DNA from: Cladophialophora immunda
Lineage: Eukaryota > Ascomycota > Eurotiomycetes > Chaetothyriales > Herpotrichiellaceae
Assembly (NCBI RefSeq): GCF_000835495.1
Contig: NW_015622545.1
Span: 248,001-312,000, forward strand
DNA: 64,000 nucleotides
Direction of reading: 5' to 3'
Shown piece after piece: positions 22,462 through 31,555 of this stretch. A program made the position numbers and the translations under genes. Position 1 is the first letter of the stretch. Every line of letters begins with the position of its first letter. The notes below the pieces were generated by a model. The model made no database searches, was not told the origin of the DNA, and saw only the letters and a list, made by a program, of their open reading frames with translations.

Positions 22462-22966
22462 TGCCAGCCACAATACTCGGTAATTAGCTACAATTCTGAT
22501 GCAATGCCATACCGTACCGCGCTACGCTATGTGGCACCATGCCGTGCCGTGCGATGTATTCGCAAACAGGACGATAGCTAATTAGGATGTATATACGGAG
22601 TCCTACTCCATCCGTATCAGGCATGTGTTCGCTACCCGATCGGGGACGCCAATCAATCAGTCAATCAATGGATTGAAGTTTCACTTAGTTAACAAAGACC
22701 AGTTCCTTATTTGGCCTGTTCGGTTTGGTTGATGGGCGGCAGTGCGTCCCTTGTCTCCCTTTTCCAGGGCATGAGAGTTATTCGATTCACGAGGAGAGAT
22801 CACTTGGGGAGATGCACGAGTGGAAATAGTCACGTCGCTGGAATCACGCATGGATCACTCATTGTGTGAATGCGTGTATATATGCTCTTCAAACTACATG
22901 AACTATACTTACTGCATGCTCCTTGTGCACGGCTTCCGTGTCCCGTATCTCGTCGCAACGACGGAC

Positions 22967-25900
22967 CTAGTCCATCTCGCCCAGACTGCTCAGTAACCAC
23001 TCGGGCTCGGCGTCGTCGTCTTCTGGGTCATGAGAGAGGAGGGACCCCGCTATAGAGGCAGAGCCAGACCTGGAACCAGAACCAGGACCAGAACCAGGAC
23101 TCTGCAGTGCTGGATCCCTTGCGTGGTCGGCGCCTCCTTCGCCTTGACCTGATGTGGTCTCCCCGCTCCTGGCGGTCGGCTGTTTTGGCTGGAGCGTGGC
23201 GGTCCCTGATAGGGACTGGGCAGACAGTGCCATAGCCGCATCGGGTATATGCTTCGAATGCGTCGACGGTTCTACATCCTCGCTTGATCCTCCGACTCCC
23301 TCGGCCGTTATGCTCCGGGGCTTGGCACTGCTATCTCCGGCAGCGGCGGCGGTCGCATTTCCCGCAGCACCAGCAGCATCCTTCAATCTCTCTTCGGTTG
23401 ACGTGTGTTCTGCCTCAGAGAGCGTCGCAACTGCTTCCGGCTTGATCGAGTCGCCATGAGCCGCGCGAGACCGCGGCTGGGATTCATCATCTCCGTCCTC
23501 ATCCTCGGGCAGGAAGCCGCCTCCTTCATTGTCCTCTTCGAAAATGAACCTGCCACCTCCATCGTGCGAGATGTTGCCGTGTAGGGATGCCGCATGTCCG
23601 TGGTTTTGACTCTCTCCAACATTCTGGTCCATATCATCATCGGAGATGAACCCACCGCCCGCATCGTCCGCCTCATGGAGAAACCCTCCACTCTCGTCCG
23701 CATTCGGCGGTTCCGCTACGACTCGGTCGCGGCGCCGCGACAGGTCAGAGAAAGGCAGTTGTGCGAGCTTGTTCGGAGATCTGACGACAATCACATCTTG
23801 ATGCACAACTTCGGCGGGAAGAAGCTGGTTCAGTGGTTTCAGGTTTGGTGGCGTCGAAGGAACAGTGTTGGCAGCATCTTCGCTTTCATCCAGTTCCGCC
23901 TGGTCTAGCATGAATCCGCCACCATCTTCCTCGTCTCGGTAGGTAGCGTCTTCTTCTGCATTGGCGTCTTTGTGAATGCTGAAGTGTTTCTGGTTCCCGT
24001 ACTGCCGATGGACATGCTCGTGCACGCGCAAAGCAGTGAGCCATCTCTTCCACATCGCCAGAATGATCTTGGTCCTCGCTTCCTGCACCTCTTCTGTCGC
24101 CTGGGCCTCCAGACCCTCAATCACGTTGATCATGGCGTTGGTCATATTCATGCTTACAACCACACCATCAATGACGGCTGTGCCCTGCCGGCCTTTGAAC
24201 TGAAATCCCGTCACCGCATCTGCATAATTTATCTCAAGAACGCGAGCCGCTGCCGATGCCAGCGGATGGCGGATGTGGACTGCACCAGCGGGTATCATCG
24301 AGGGAACGTAGACATCCAGGTTTCCGTATGCGTTGCGGGGTATCTTCTCATCGACGACAGGCGGCGGCTCGTAGAGACTGGTCTGGAATTCAGCATAGAG
24401 AGCCATTCCTTCTTGGGCCTCGTCTTCGTCGTCAAGGTCTTCAGCAGTTGCAGCGTCCAGGTTCCGCTGTCGCTTAGGGACCACTCGTTTCAACGGCTGC
24501 TCCCCTTCATTGACATCACGACCCCGCCGGTACCACGCATCCGCGGTCCGACATACATGCACATCTCGTCTGCGGAACACACTCTCAAGCTTTGCGCTTT
24601 TTAGGGGCCCAGAACTCACTTTGCCCACCTCATGTCGAGGATGTATGACCTCGTTCAGCCGTAAGTGCCGTTCTAAGACATAGACAGGATGTCCTCTAAA
24701 ATCCTGTATGTTTTTGGGCATGGGTTCGCTTTCGGCGCGCTTGAGCAGACTTGCATCCTCGATCTCGTCCCGTGTCTCGCTGAACGGCTTCTGAAAGAGG
24801 TTCATCGTCACCTCCCACCACTTGTCGCCACCCTTTGTACTCTCCACTCGTTGCTTTCGTGTTTTTGCGTTGTACCATTGAGTGTAGCGCCTTGTGACAT
24901 CTCTGGCTGAGTCGTCATCTTCAAATGCGATAACGTAAGTCATGCTGTTGAGTTGATCAGATGCAGGAGGTTCGAACCCGGTCTTTGGTTTGTTGATTGT
25001 GTTGCGGACGAGAGGGTCCAGCGGGATCCAAGTTTGCACAGAAGGCGACAGAACTTCGACCCAAAATATCGGAAAGGGAGACTCGACAATTCTCTTTTTC
25101 TTGGGAGTTGGAGTGCGTTCGCGCGTAGTAGTGACGTTCCTGTCTTGCGTCCCCGAACCAAAATTCTGGGGAGGCGCATAGATGTATTGGGGTTTGGGCT
25201 TTTCTGGGGTCTGTCCCTTGGCGATTCCAGAGAATGGCAGGACTTGAAGAGAGCATACTAATCGGGCATCTACTGCTACTGAGCGGAGTAGGGCGCAGAA
25301 TAGTTGAGCTCCTAGATCTCTCGAACCCGAGCGAGAGACCGCTGCGGCTTTGAAGTCGTCAAAGTCGACCAAGTCTTCAGCATCGTCGCTCTCCTTGACG
25401 GCGTCGACGTCTTCTCTCCAATGAGCGCGATTCATCCCCCGTGCAGTGATTTTCCACTGCTGCCTCCAAAGAGCGCAGACTTCCTCGATGCCCTTGTTGA
25501 ACGAATGTGATCTCTGATATTGAGGTTTAGACTCGTCGACATGAAGTAACGAGATCACCTTGCGAGGCACGAGAGGCTTCAAGAGAGAATGCACGAACTC
25601 ACTGTTGCACCATCTGTTACGGCAGTTGAGGTGTGCCAGTAAAAAAACGAGGTGGGCCTTGTGTACATCCAGGCGAAGCTTGCGCTCTGCCAGACTAACA
25701 GGCTTGCGTCGTTGAATCGCGCGCCTCGGCGTACTGGTCTTGGACAAATCGAGTTCGAGGGTCTTCTGTTCAAGTAGCCGGTCTTCGACAGCGTGGTTTG
25801 TGGTTGCTTCGAGATCGACGTCTTCAAACTCGGCGTCGGATTCGTCCGAGTCCTCGAAATCATCGAAGACGACCTGTTGGATCTTGGGAGGTGCATAGTC

Positions 25901-26170
25901 AGCAGGTGCCGTACCGCCATCATCTTGGGCGTCTGTCCGAGAACCAAATAGGTCAAAATCGAGTTCGATCTGGGTCGACGGTTCCTCGCTTATCTTCCGC
26001 CGCTTGGTAGCTCGCGAGTTCGAAGCCGAAGCCTGTTCCTCGGCGACGGCGTCGGCGAGCATATCGCCATAAACTTCAGGAATATCATCTCCAGGCTTTT
26101 TGGGTTGGCGAGCGGACCGACGTGTCGGCCTTGACGCTCTTGCAGCCGGCTGACTCGCCCTGCGCGGCAT
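22967..26170 (-). CDS. rad4: Rad4/XPC-type DNA damage recognition protein
   Basis: Nuclear damage sensor of global-genome nucleotide excision repair. Single exon, 1067 residues, start MPRRASQ at 26170. The basic N terminus is followed by the transglutaminase-like region (from about residue 160, with HLVFLLAHLNCRNRWCNSE and later SPFPIFWVEVLSP). The beta-hairpin domains come next: HPVYVLERHLRLNEVIHP (BHD1), NAYGNLDVYVPSMIPAGAVH (BHD2) and VTGFQFKGRQGTAVIDGVVV (BHD3). The roughly 300-residue acidic tail is disordered, with repeated GGGF-type units such as DDAGGGFISDDD. It is longer than yeast Rad4, mainly because of this tail. It is divergent from the tRNA/Bfr2 side. Confidence 0.93.
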   Translation of the reverse strand: MPRRASQPAARASRPTRRSARQPKKPGDDIPEVYGDMLADAVAEEQASASNSRATKRRKISEEPSTQIELDFDLFGSRTDAQDDGGTAPADYAPPKIQQVVFDDFEDSDESDAEFEDVDLEATTNHAVEDRLLEQKTLELDLSKTSTPRRAIQRRKPVSLAERKLRLDVHKAHLVFLLAHLNCRNRWCNSEFVHSLLKPLVPRKVISLLHVDESKPQYQRSHSFNKGIEEVCALWRQQWKITARGMNRAHWREDVDAVKESDDAEDLVDFDDFKAAAVSRSGSRDLGAQLFCALLRSVAVDARLVCSLQVLPFSGIAKGQTPEKPKPQYIYAPPQNFGSGTQDRNVTTTRERTPTPKKKRIVESPFPIFWVEVLSPSVQTWIPLDPLVRNTINKPKTGFEPPASDQLNSMTYVIAFEDDDSARDVTRRYTQWYNAKTRKQRVESTKGGDKWWEVTMNLFQKPFSETRDEIEDASLLKRAESEPMPKNIQDFRGHPVYVLERHLRLNEVIHPRHEVGKVSSGPLKSAKLESVFRRRDVHVCRTADAWYRRGRDVNEGEQPLKRVVPKRQRNLDAATAEDLDDEDEAQEGMALYAEFQTSLYEPPPVVDEKIPRNAYGNLDVYVPSMIPAGAVHIRHPLASAAARVLEINYADAVTGFQFKGRQGTAVIDGVVVSMNMTNAMINVIEGLEAQATEEVQEARTKIILAMWKRWLTALRVHEHVHRQYGNQKHFSIHKDANAEEDATYRDEEDGGGFMLDQAELDESEDAANTVPSTPPNLKPLNQLLPAEVVHQDVIVVRSPNKLAQLPFSDLSRRRDRVVAEPPNADESGGFLHEADDAGGGFISDDDMDQNVGESQNHGHAASLHGNISHDGGGRFIFEEDNEGGGFLPEDEDGDDESQPRSRAAHGDSIKPEAVATLSEAEHTSTEERLKDAAGAAGNATAAAAGDSSAKPRSITAEGVGGSSEDVEPSTHSKHIPDAAMALSAQSLSGTATLQPKQPTARSGETTSGQGEGGADHARDPALQSPGSGPGSGSRSGSASIAGSLLSHDPEDDDAEPEWLLSSLGEMD

Positions 26171-26556
26171 TGCTTCTAGACTGTTTGAGAATGTGAAGAG
26201 TGTGGCTCATTGTACAGCTGTAAAGAGGGAGGTTCCTTCGTGAATGACGTGTCCACTCAAAGGCTAATGCCCACGAGGTGCGTATTGATCAGAGGGTTGT
26301 CCATCGATATGGAGTGGTGTCAATGTCAAGGGAGGCATCCAGCGATGCGCGGTGGAGGATCGACTTGGCTGCCTGGTTGTCTTCCCCCAAATCAAATGAC
26401 GTTGGGGAATGACAGCCACGTGATCGCACAATTTTCCCCCTCACTGAGGCAAATTGTCGTCCTCGAGCAGTTCGTGAATAGTGGTTGCTCCAAGCGAGAA
26501 AAAAAGAAAAGAAAAAGAACCAGAATAAGAACAAGAAAGAGAACCATTAAACCAGC
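26171..26556. other. Spacer between rad4 and the tRNA gene
   Basis: About 390 bases upstream of rad4. Purine-rich runs occupy 26501-26570 on the plus strand. No gene is seen. Confidence 0.5.
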
Positions 26557-26561
26557 AAAAA
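26557..26561 (-). terminator. RNA polymerase III terminator
   Basis: A run of five T residues on the minus strand begins about 15 bases after the tRNA discriminator base. This is the expected place and form of a Pol III stop. Confidence 0.7.
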
Positions 26562-26595
26562 GAAAGCAAAGAGAAGGGCTGAACTGGGAATTGAA

Positions 26596-26651
26596 CTTAG
26601 GGTGAAAGTTAGTAACCTGCCGTCGCCCAAGAAATGTATGGTAAAACTCAC
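26596..26651 (-). other. 56-nt spliceosomal-like insertion in the tRNA-Pro T arm
   Basis: Begins GTGAGT, has TACTAAC at 26614-26608 with the branch-type A 13 nt from the 3' end, and ends CTAAG. These are the donor, branch and acceptor signals of fungal spliceosomal introns, and the length matches mRNA introns of this window (52-60 nt). Removal exactly joins T-stem CTGGG to T-loop TTCAATT. Its last base G leaves AGTTCAATTCC at the 3' junction, a near-consensus B box. Confidence 0.78.
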
Positions 26652-26667
26652 CCCAGGACCTCTTACA

Positions 26668-26684
26668 ATCAAGACAGAAAGACT
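26668..26684 (-). other. Canonical 17-nt tRNA intron at position 37/38
   Basis: Lies one base 3' of the anticodon, the normal site for the tRNA splicing endonuclease in fungi. tRNA-Pro(UGG) is a common carrier of such an intron. Confidence 0.75.
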
Positions 26685-26747
26685 CCCAAAGCAAGAATTC
26701 TACCTCTGAACTATTCAGCCGGATTTTAGCTTATTTCGTAGACTGCA

Positions 26748-26755
26748 ATATATAT
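26748..26755 (-). promoter_or_regulatory. TATA-like box upstream of the tRNA gene
   Basis: ATATATAT lies about 28-35 bases upstream of the tRNA 5' end. Many fungal tRNA genes have an upstream TATA element at this distance. Confidence 0.55.
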
Positions 26756-26958
26756 CCTCATAAAGTAATCGGCCACGTCCGGGCAGTGGCTGAAAGCTTG
26801 CGGAGCCTCAAGGGACCAAAGTCCCCCATTAGTCGGTGGCACCAGTGGGAATGGATGGACCTGCGGGGAAACTTGCGCCGAGTTCTCCAAAAAATTATTT
26901 CGATTGCAAAAAGAGCCTGCAGCACAGCAAACTTCGTCGCCTTGCAGAACACGACCAT

Positions 26959-28665
26959 ATGATGCCGAGTCTCAGAGAACAGGTCGCTGACCTGGAGCGG
27001 AGGAAAGTGAAAGGTCAGTCCTTCATGTCGTAGCAGGCGCTGCTAGTCATTGTTGCTCACTATTGTCCGGCAGATTATGACCCCGAAGACGGTGCGTATT
27101 TGCGCGCGAGCGACGACGAAGAGTCTGAAAACGAAGGAGACCTGCAAGATGATCTCAGCCGGGCGCATTACGAAACGGTGGGCAAGAGCAGACTGCGGCG
27201 GCCAGAACAACCAACGCTGGACGCAAAATACGGAGGGGTGGCGGTGAGTCGCAGAGCGCTCGAAGATGAAGAGGACGACGACCCCTTTGCGCCCGCCGAA
27301 GAAGACGAGGAAGAAGATCCGTTTGCTGCCAGGGATGAGGACAATTCTGGCTCTGAAGCGGTCTCGGAAGAGAACGACAACCAGCTGCTGTCAGCCAAGG
27401 GTCTCGGTTTCCAGGCTAGCAAGCTGGAGCCACAAAACGTTGTTGATGATGATGGAGAAGATTCGCGGGATGAGGCAGAGGATGATGGGTCAGACCTGTC
27501 AGAGGACCACTCCTTCGACGAATCTGATGTCAAGATGGACGACGACCACGAAACCTCCTCTATATCATCTGCCACCTCACCACCTCCATCACGAGCTGCG
27601 AAATCCTCCCGGAGTGCGGAACGGGAAGAATTGAGGAAAGCTGCCTTCGACTCTGCATCGACCGCGGCACTGGCGTCGGCACTGTCAGCTGGAGCCGCCG
27701 CGGACGTGAAAAAGGGCCAAGCCGTCAAGCAACAACGGCAAACCTTTGACCGCCTCCTCGATGCCCGCATCAAGTTGCAAAAGGGCATCACGGCCATGAA
27801 CGAGCTGCCGACGTCCTTCGCCGACGAAGAGGAGGAGTTGAAGAGCGCGGCGCAACAAGCTGAGGACGCCGCGCTGGCGCTGTGGTCGACCATCGACTCG
27901 ATACGCACGGCCATTATTTCCGCCCGAGACGGGCCTTCATCTGATGACAAGGCCGAGGAGAAGACCCTCAAGAGGAAACGCCCTCTCAACCCGACAAAGA
28001 TGACCCCCCTCTCGGACATCTGGGAGCATTCCACCTCGCTCGAGACACACTCCCACACGCACCGCCGCAGCGTGATCGACAAATGGCACGCCAAAACCCA
28101 GCCAGTGCTCGACCCGGCCGCCCAGTCCAAACTACTCAAGCCGTCCCACCGGTCCTCTGCGACGTCGCGCCTGACGGACGTGCTCGACGCCTACCTTGCG
28201 ACCGAGTCCTCCAAGCTCACCGCCCAATCCTACGCGCCCGAGACGCACACCTATGACGACGGCCCGTTCTACCAATCCCTGCTCCGCGACCTGATCGCCT
28301 CGCGCTCCGCCGGTGCGGCCGCGGCGCTCGTCACCGACGGCGCCGGCGTCGTCGCCGCGTCCGCGCTGCCAACCAGACTCCACGTGTCGGGCAGCAAGCA
28401 CAAGCGGGTCGACACCAAGGCCAGCAAGGGCCGCAAGATCCGGTACACGGTGCACGAGAAGCTGGAGAACTTCATGGCCCCCGAGGACCGCACCACGTGG
28501 AGTGAGCCGGCCAAGGCCGAGTTCTTCGGCAGTCTGCTGGGCAGGGTCGGGGCGTTGGATGAGCGGGAAAGGGGAAGTGATGACGACGCTGACGGAGGGG
28601 ATGGGATACACACAGATGGGAACGACACGGGAGAGGTCGAAGCATTGAGGTTGTTCAGGAGATAG
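26959..28665 (+). CDS. bfr2: Bfr2/AATF-type ribosome biogenesis protein, two exons
   Basis: Nucleolar factor for 18S rRNA processing and early small-subunit assembly. Exons 26959-27013 and 27074-28665 join in frame to give 548 residues. The intron is GTCAGT...CGGCAG and splits an Asp codon, restoring the conserved start SLREQVADLERRKVKDYDPED. A long acidic region follows (DEEDDDPFAPAEEDEEEDPF and similar). The AATF leucine-zipper region covers about 190-330, including FDRLLDARIKLQKGITAMNE. The C-terminal TRAUB domain includes SKGRKIRYTVHEKLENFMAP. A second in-frame ATG at 26962 immediately follows the first. It is divergent from the tRNA-Pro gene. Confidence 0.92.
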
Positions 28666-28936
28666 GGCTGCACTTTAGAGGATGGCAATTGCTTAATGAT
28701 ATTCTATTCCATGGTTCACACACAGGCCGTGCGCTAGTCATTGCATCACAGCGCCTTCCAGCGCGACACAATGCACCTCACGACAAGTTCAACAGATATG
28801 CACATCCCGAACCAGCCTCCCCGCCACGCAAGTTCGGGATACTTAGAGAAAGAGACCATTCAAGGACACCCAGAAGGACCTCAAACAGCCAACCCCGACA
28901 CCACATTTCTTCCCCCTCCAGTACCGTTGACTCAAC

Positions 28937-31555
28937 CTATTTCCGTCTCGTATACCCCGGGACCTGGTACGGGGTGGGCACGAACCACTTCGGGAAGACG
29001 CCGGATTCGCGCTGACGGTGGATATACGCGGCGGTGACGTGTCCATCCTGCGTAAAATTCGACTGCGTGTCGTTGTTGAATCCGGGAATCGGTGAGTACT
29101 GTCTCTGCAACGGGGGCGGCCGTTCCGGTGAAGATGGTAGTGAGAGTTCCGAAGAGTGGCTGGCTGTGGAGGCGGTTTCAGATTGAGGCTCTCCAGGTTG
29201 TGAGCTGGACTGGGGGCTCTGATATTTGGAGGTGTGACTGCCGTTTGTCTTCACAGCCGACCCTGATCTGCTTTTGCCGGCGGTGACTGGTTCGGTATGC
29301 TCTGGAGGGAAAGCCACCTGAGGTCGAGATGGCCGAGGCGGGAGGGAAGGTGGATCCAAATCCAGATCTACATCATCTTCAGAATCGGATTCTAGAGCTG
29401 GACCGATGTCGCGATTCTGTTGAGATTCGTCGCGTCCGGCATGTTGGGGAATCTGGCTGAGCGGAATACTGGAGGAGCTGGAGTCTTTGATCGTGATCTT
29501 GTCGGGCTCGCCTTCAAACACACTCTCCCGACACTGGTGTGGGAAAGATGACGGGGGAAGAAAGCCTTGCGTAACATCTTGGGTCGACATTTGTGACGGG
29601 TGAGGAATTGAGGCCGGATGGACAGATCCTTGCGTGGCAAGTCTTCCCGATGGAAGAGAAGGCGACGAGGAGGTATGTAAGGTATCGTTTAGCGGCGCTT
29701 GTGTTAGCTTTCGATGGACGCTCGATGGATGTACAAACAAAGGCTTCGGGAAAGGTACTTCGCCTGCCTCATCGTCGACAAGTTCAGGTGCCTCACTATC
29801 CGCGTCTGCGCTGCAACGCTCTACAAGTCTCGGTATCGGCGGAGGCGATTCTGACGAGCGCAATGCGCCAATATTTTGAAGGACGGAGCATGGAGCGTCA
29901 CCGTCTCTAACGTCACGTTCGCGATCAATCGACGGTGGTGTCGAAAACAGAACCGCATCGATTCTAGCTTTTGACTGTTCTAGAGGTTGCTCTGCTGGAC
30001 TAGGGGATGATAAACGGTGCTGAATCTGTATATTGAATTGCGTGTCATTTGCAATTGGTGATCCGAAATCCGCAGCCTCGCAACTTTCCTCCGAAGATTC
30101 ACTTGCCGGCTCTTTTGGATCTTGTGTCTCTGAATGGACGGGCGGCGAAGACCTGACGATGCCATCGAGAGGTGGAGTGGAGGACTTGGTTGCCGAAAAG
30201 TGAGCGTCAGCAAAGTCTCGGACAGTGACGCCTCGATCTCCTTTCTGTGCAGAGTCCGCCGCATCTTCTGTCCTTGTGCCACCGCTTCTGCTCGCAAAAA
30301 GCTGACTCAGGTTTGGTAGATTGTCCTCACTCCCGGCGTTCAACGAGGCCAATCCACTTCCCTGTGCTTGGCTTGTGGCAGGAATTTCAATGTCTTCGGC
30401 GGCACTGTATGGAGCTGCAGGTGCTTGGACAGCGGTCGCAGGTCTTATCAATTCGGGGGAGGACGAAGGAATTGACCACAAAATTGCTTGAGGATCCTCA
30501 ATAAGTGTAGGACGTTGAGGCCGATCTCGCTTCGGAAGCTTCAGGACGACCACCCTGCTCTTATTCGACTCATTCCTGGAGGCTCCCCGTCTTTTCCCTC
30601 CTTTCCTAGTTGGGAATGCTACAGCAGGAACATTGGTCGATCGTTCAGCCAAAGGTAGTCGGCGCGTTCTAGAAGAGGTTACGGGCGGCTTTCGATTGCT
30701 CCTCTGCGTACTCTCACATAAGCTTTCCGGAGACTGGCTTGAGAGAATGACAGTGGTGTTCTTTTTTGGTGTTTCAGGGAGAGCAGAGCATCGACTTTTC
30801 GACAGTGTATCCGGTGCGATTTCAATCTCATCTTCTGTCGTGTCCACAATCTCCAAAGGACAGTTGAAGGGCTCATCTACACCGTTGTGGTTCCCTTGTT
30901 CCGCCTCATCAGTCAATGCTTTCGCAAAGTAATCGAAGTTCTTCACTGGATCCGAGAGCACCTCATTCTTCGATGCCAAACGCTTAGATGCTCTTCGAGG
31001 TTCTTCTGCATTCTCCTCGTCTGCGAAGCCAACCTTTCTCTTTCTCTTGGTAGGCCTGTACTCTGCCTGGCTATCTCCGTTCGCGGGTTCGGTCTTCTGC
31101 TTCGTCGGCAAACTCGCAGCGTTAGGAGTTGCTTTGCGTTTTCGAGGCCTCCTCGGACTGTCATATGTGCCGTCTAGTTGCGGGACAGCGCAACCGCCAT
31201 CGTCGCCGTCTGCAACGCCAATCATGGTGTCATCAAAATCTTGGCAATCTCGAGGAAGAGAACTGAAGAAATCCATCTGGGTCAGTGTAGACTTCGGTCG
31301 TTGTGCGCTCTGGCGAGGTTTTTTTGGCGCCGGCGTATGCCTTTGCCCGTCATCTAGATACAGCATGTCGGCTTCATCATCGCTTGGGGGGAAGGTGGTG
31401 ATCCATTCGGCCTGGGTCAGAGTCCGTTGGCTCTTCGAGGGTCGACTGCTAGAGGTGCCGTCCGTGTCATTTCGTCGTTGTCGCTTCCTAGGCGCCGAAG
31501 ATGCGGGCCTGGTCTTCCGCTTGGTGCTGGTGATTGACCAAGCGATTTTGGACAT
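28937..31555 (-). CDS. Uncharacterised disordered nuclear protein with duplicated TLTQ motif
   Basis: Single exon, 872 residues, start MSKIAWS at 31555. Mostly disordered, rich in Ser, Pro, Arg and acidic residues, with many basic clusters such as APRKRQRR and KRKRKVGF that suggest nuclear location. Two aligned copies of a short motif lie near the N terminus: TLTQAEWITTFP at about residue 45 and TLTQMDFFSSLP at about 90. The C terminus is ordered-looking and tryptophan/aromatic-rich (SPIPGFNNDTQSNFTQDGHV, then GVFPKWFVPTPYQVPGY). I recognise no family. The spaced short motifs with a conserved tail suggest a scaffold or adaptor. Confidence 0.68.
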   Translation of the reverse strand: MSKIAWSITSTKRKTRPASSAPRKRQRRNDTDGTSSSRPSKSQRTLTQAEWITTFPPSDDEADMLYLDDGQRHTPAPKKPRQSAQRPKSTLTQMDFFSSLPRDCQDFDDTMIGVADGDDGGCAVPQLDGTYDSPRRPRKRKATPNAASLPTKQKTEPANGDSQAEYRPTKRKRKVGFADEENAEEPRRASKRLASKNEVLSDPVKNFDYFAKALTDEAEQGNHNGVDEPFNCPLEIVDTTEDEIEIAPDTLSKSRCSALPETPKKNTTVILSSQSPESLCESTQRSNRKPPVTSSRTRRLPLAERSTNVPAVAFPTRKGGKRRGASRNESNKSRVVVLKLPKRDRPQRPTLIEDPQAILWSIPSSSPELIRPATAVQAPAAPYSAAEDIEIPATSQAQGSGLASLNAGSEDNLPNLSQLFASRSGGTRTEDAADSAQKGDRGVTVRDFADAHFSATKSSTPPLDGIVRSSPPVHSETQDPKEPASESSEESCEAADFGSPIANDTQFNIQIQHRLSSPSPAEQPLEQSKARIDAVLFSTPPSIDRERDVRDGDAPCSVLQNIGALRSSESPPPIPRLVERCSADADSEAPELVDDEAGEVPFPKPLFVHPSSVHRKLTQAPLNDTLHTSSSPSLPSGRLATQGSVHPASIPHPSQMSTQDVTQGFLPPSSFPHQCRESVFEGEPDKITIKDSSSSSIPLSQIPQHAGRDESQQNRDIGPALESDSEDDVDLDLDPPSLPPRPSRPQVAFPPEHTEPVTAGKSRSGSAVKTNGSHTSKYQSPQSSSQPGEPQSETASTASHSSELSLPSSPERPPPLQRQYSPIPGFNNDTQSNFTQDGHVTAAYIHRQRESGVFPKWFVPTPYQVPGYTRRK

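Larger units (their letters stand above)
21850..22966. other. Repeat-rich intergenic region
   Basis: About 1.1 kb between convergent genes with no gene. It holds several short tandem repeats (listed separately) and near-repeats of GTTGGAC around 22368-22385 and of CGTACCG/CCGTGCCG around 22508-22552. Confidence 0.6.
26576..26720 (-). tRNA. tRNA-Pro(UGG) gene with two intervening sequences
   Basis: Read on the minus strand from 26720. The acceptor stem GGCTGAA pairs fully with TTCAGCC (26583-26577), followed by discriminator C at 26576. The D arm is GTTC-loop-GAAT with the A box TAGTTCAGAGG (26713-26703). The anticodon stem is CTTGC/GTAAG with loop TTTGGG...T, giving anticodon TGG. The variable loop is AGGTC, and the T stem CTGGG/CCCAG flanks loop TTCAATT. 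The T arm and discriminator match typical fungal tRNA-Pro. The gene is broken by a 17-nt intron after position 37 and a 56-nt insertion between positions 53 and 54. With both removed, a standard 72-nt tRNA remains. A TATA-like box and a Pol III terminator flank it. A tRNA pseudogene is possible, but every stem pairs. Confidence 0.86.

Noticed and set aside
24960..24985. B-box-like GGTTCGAACCC
   Set aside because: It lies inside the rad4 coding frame in a conserved protein region, and no tRNA fold surrounds it.
26596..26651. Bulge-helix-bulge explanation for the tRNA insertion, as in archaeal and red-algal tRNA introns
   Set aside because: A six-pair helix (GGGTGA with TCACCC) exists, but the 5' cut would fall inside the helix rather than in a bulge, and the donor, branch and acceptor signals fit a spliceosomal intron much better.
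27168..28139. Minus-strand open frame rich in Ser
   Set aside because: Antisense of the acidic region of Bfr2; the Ser runs mirror Glu/Asp codons.
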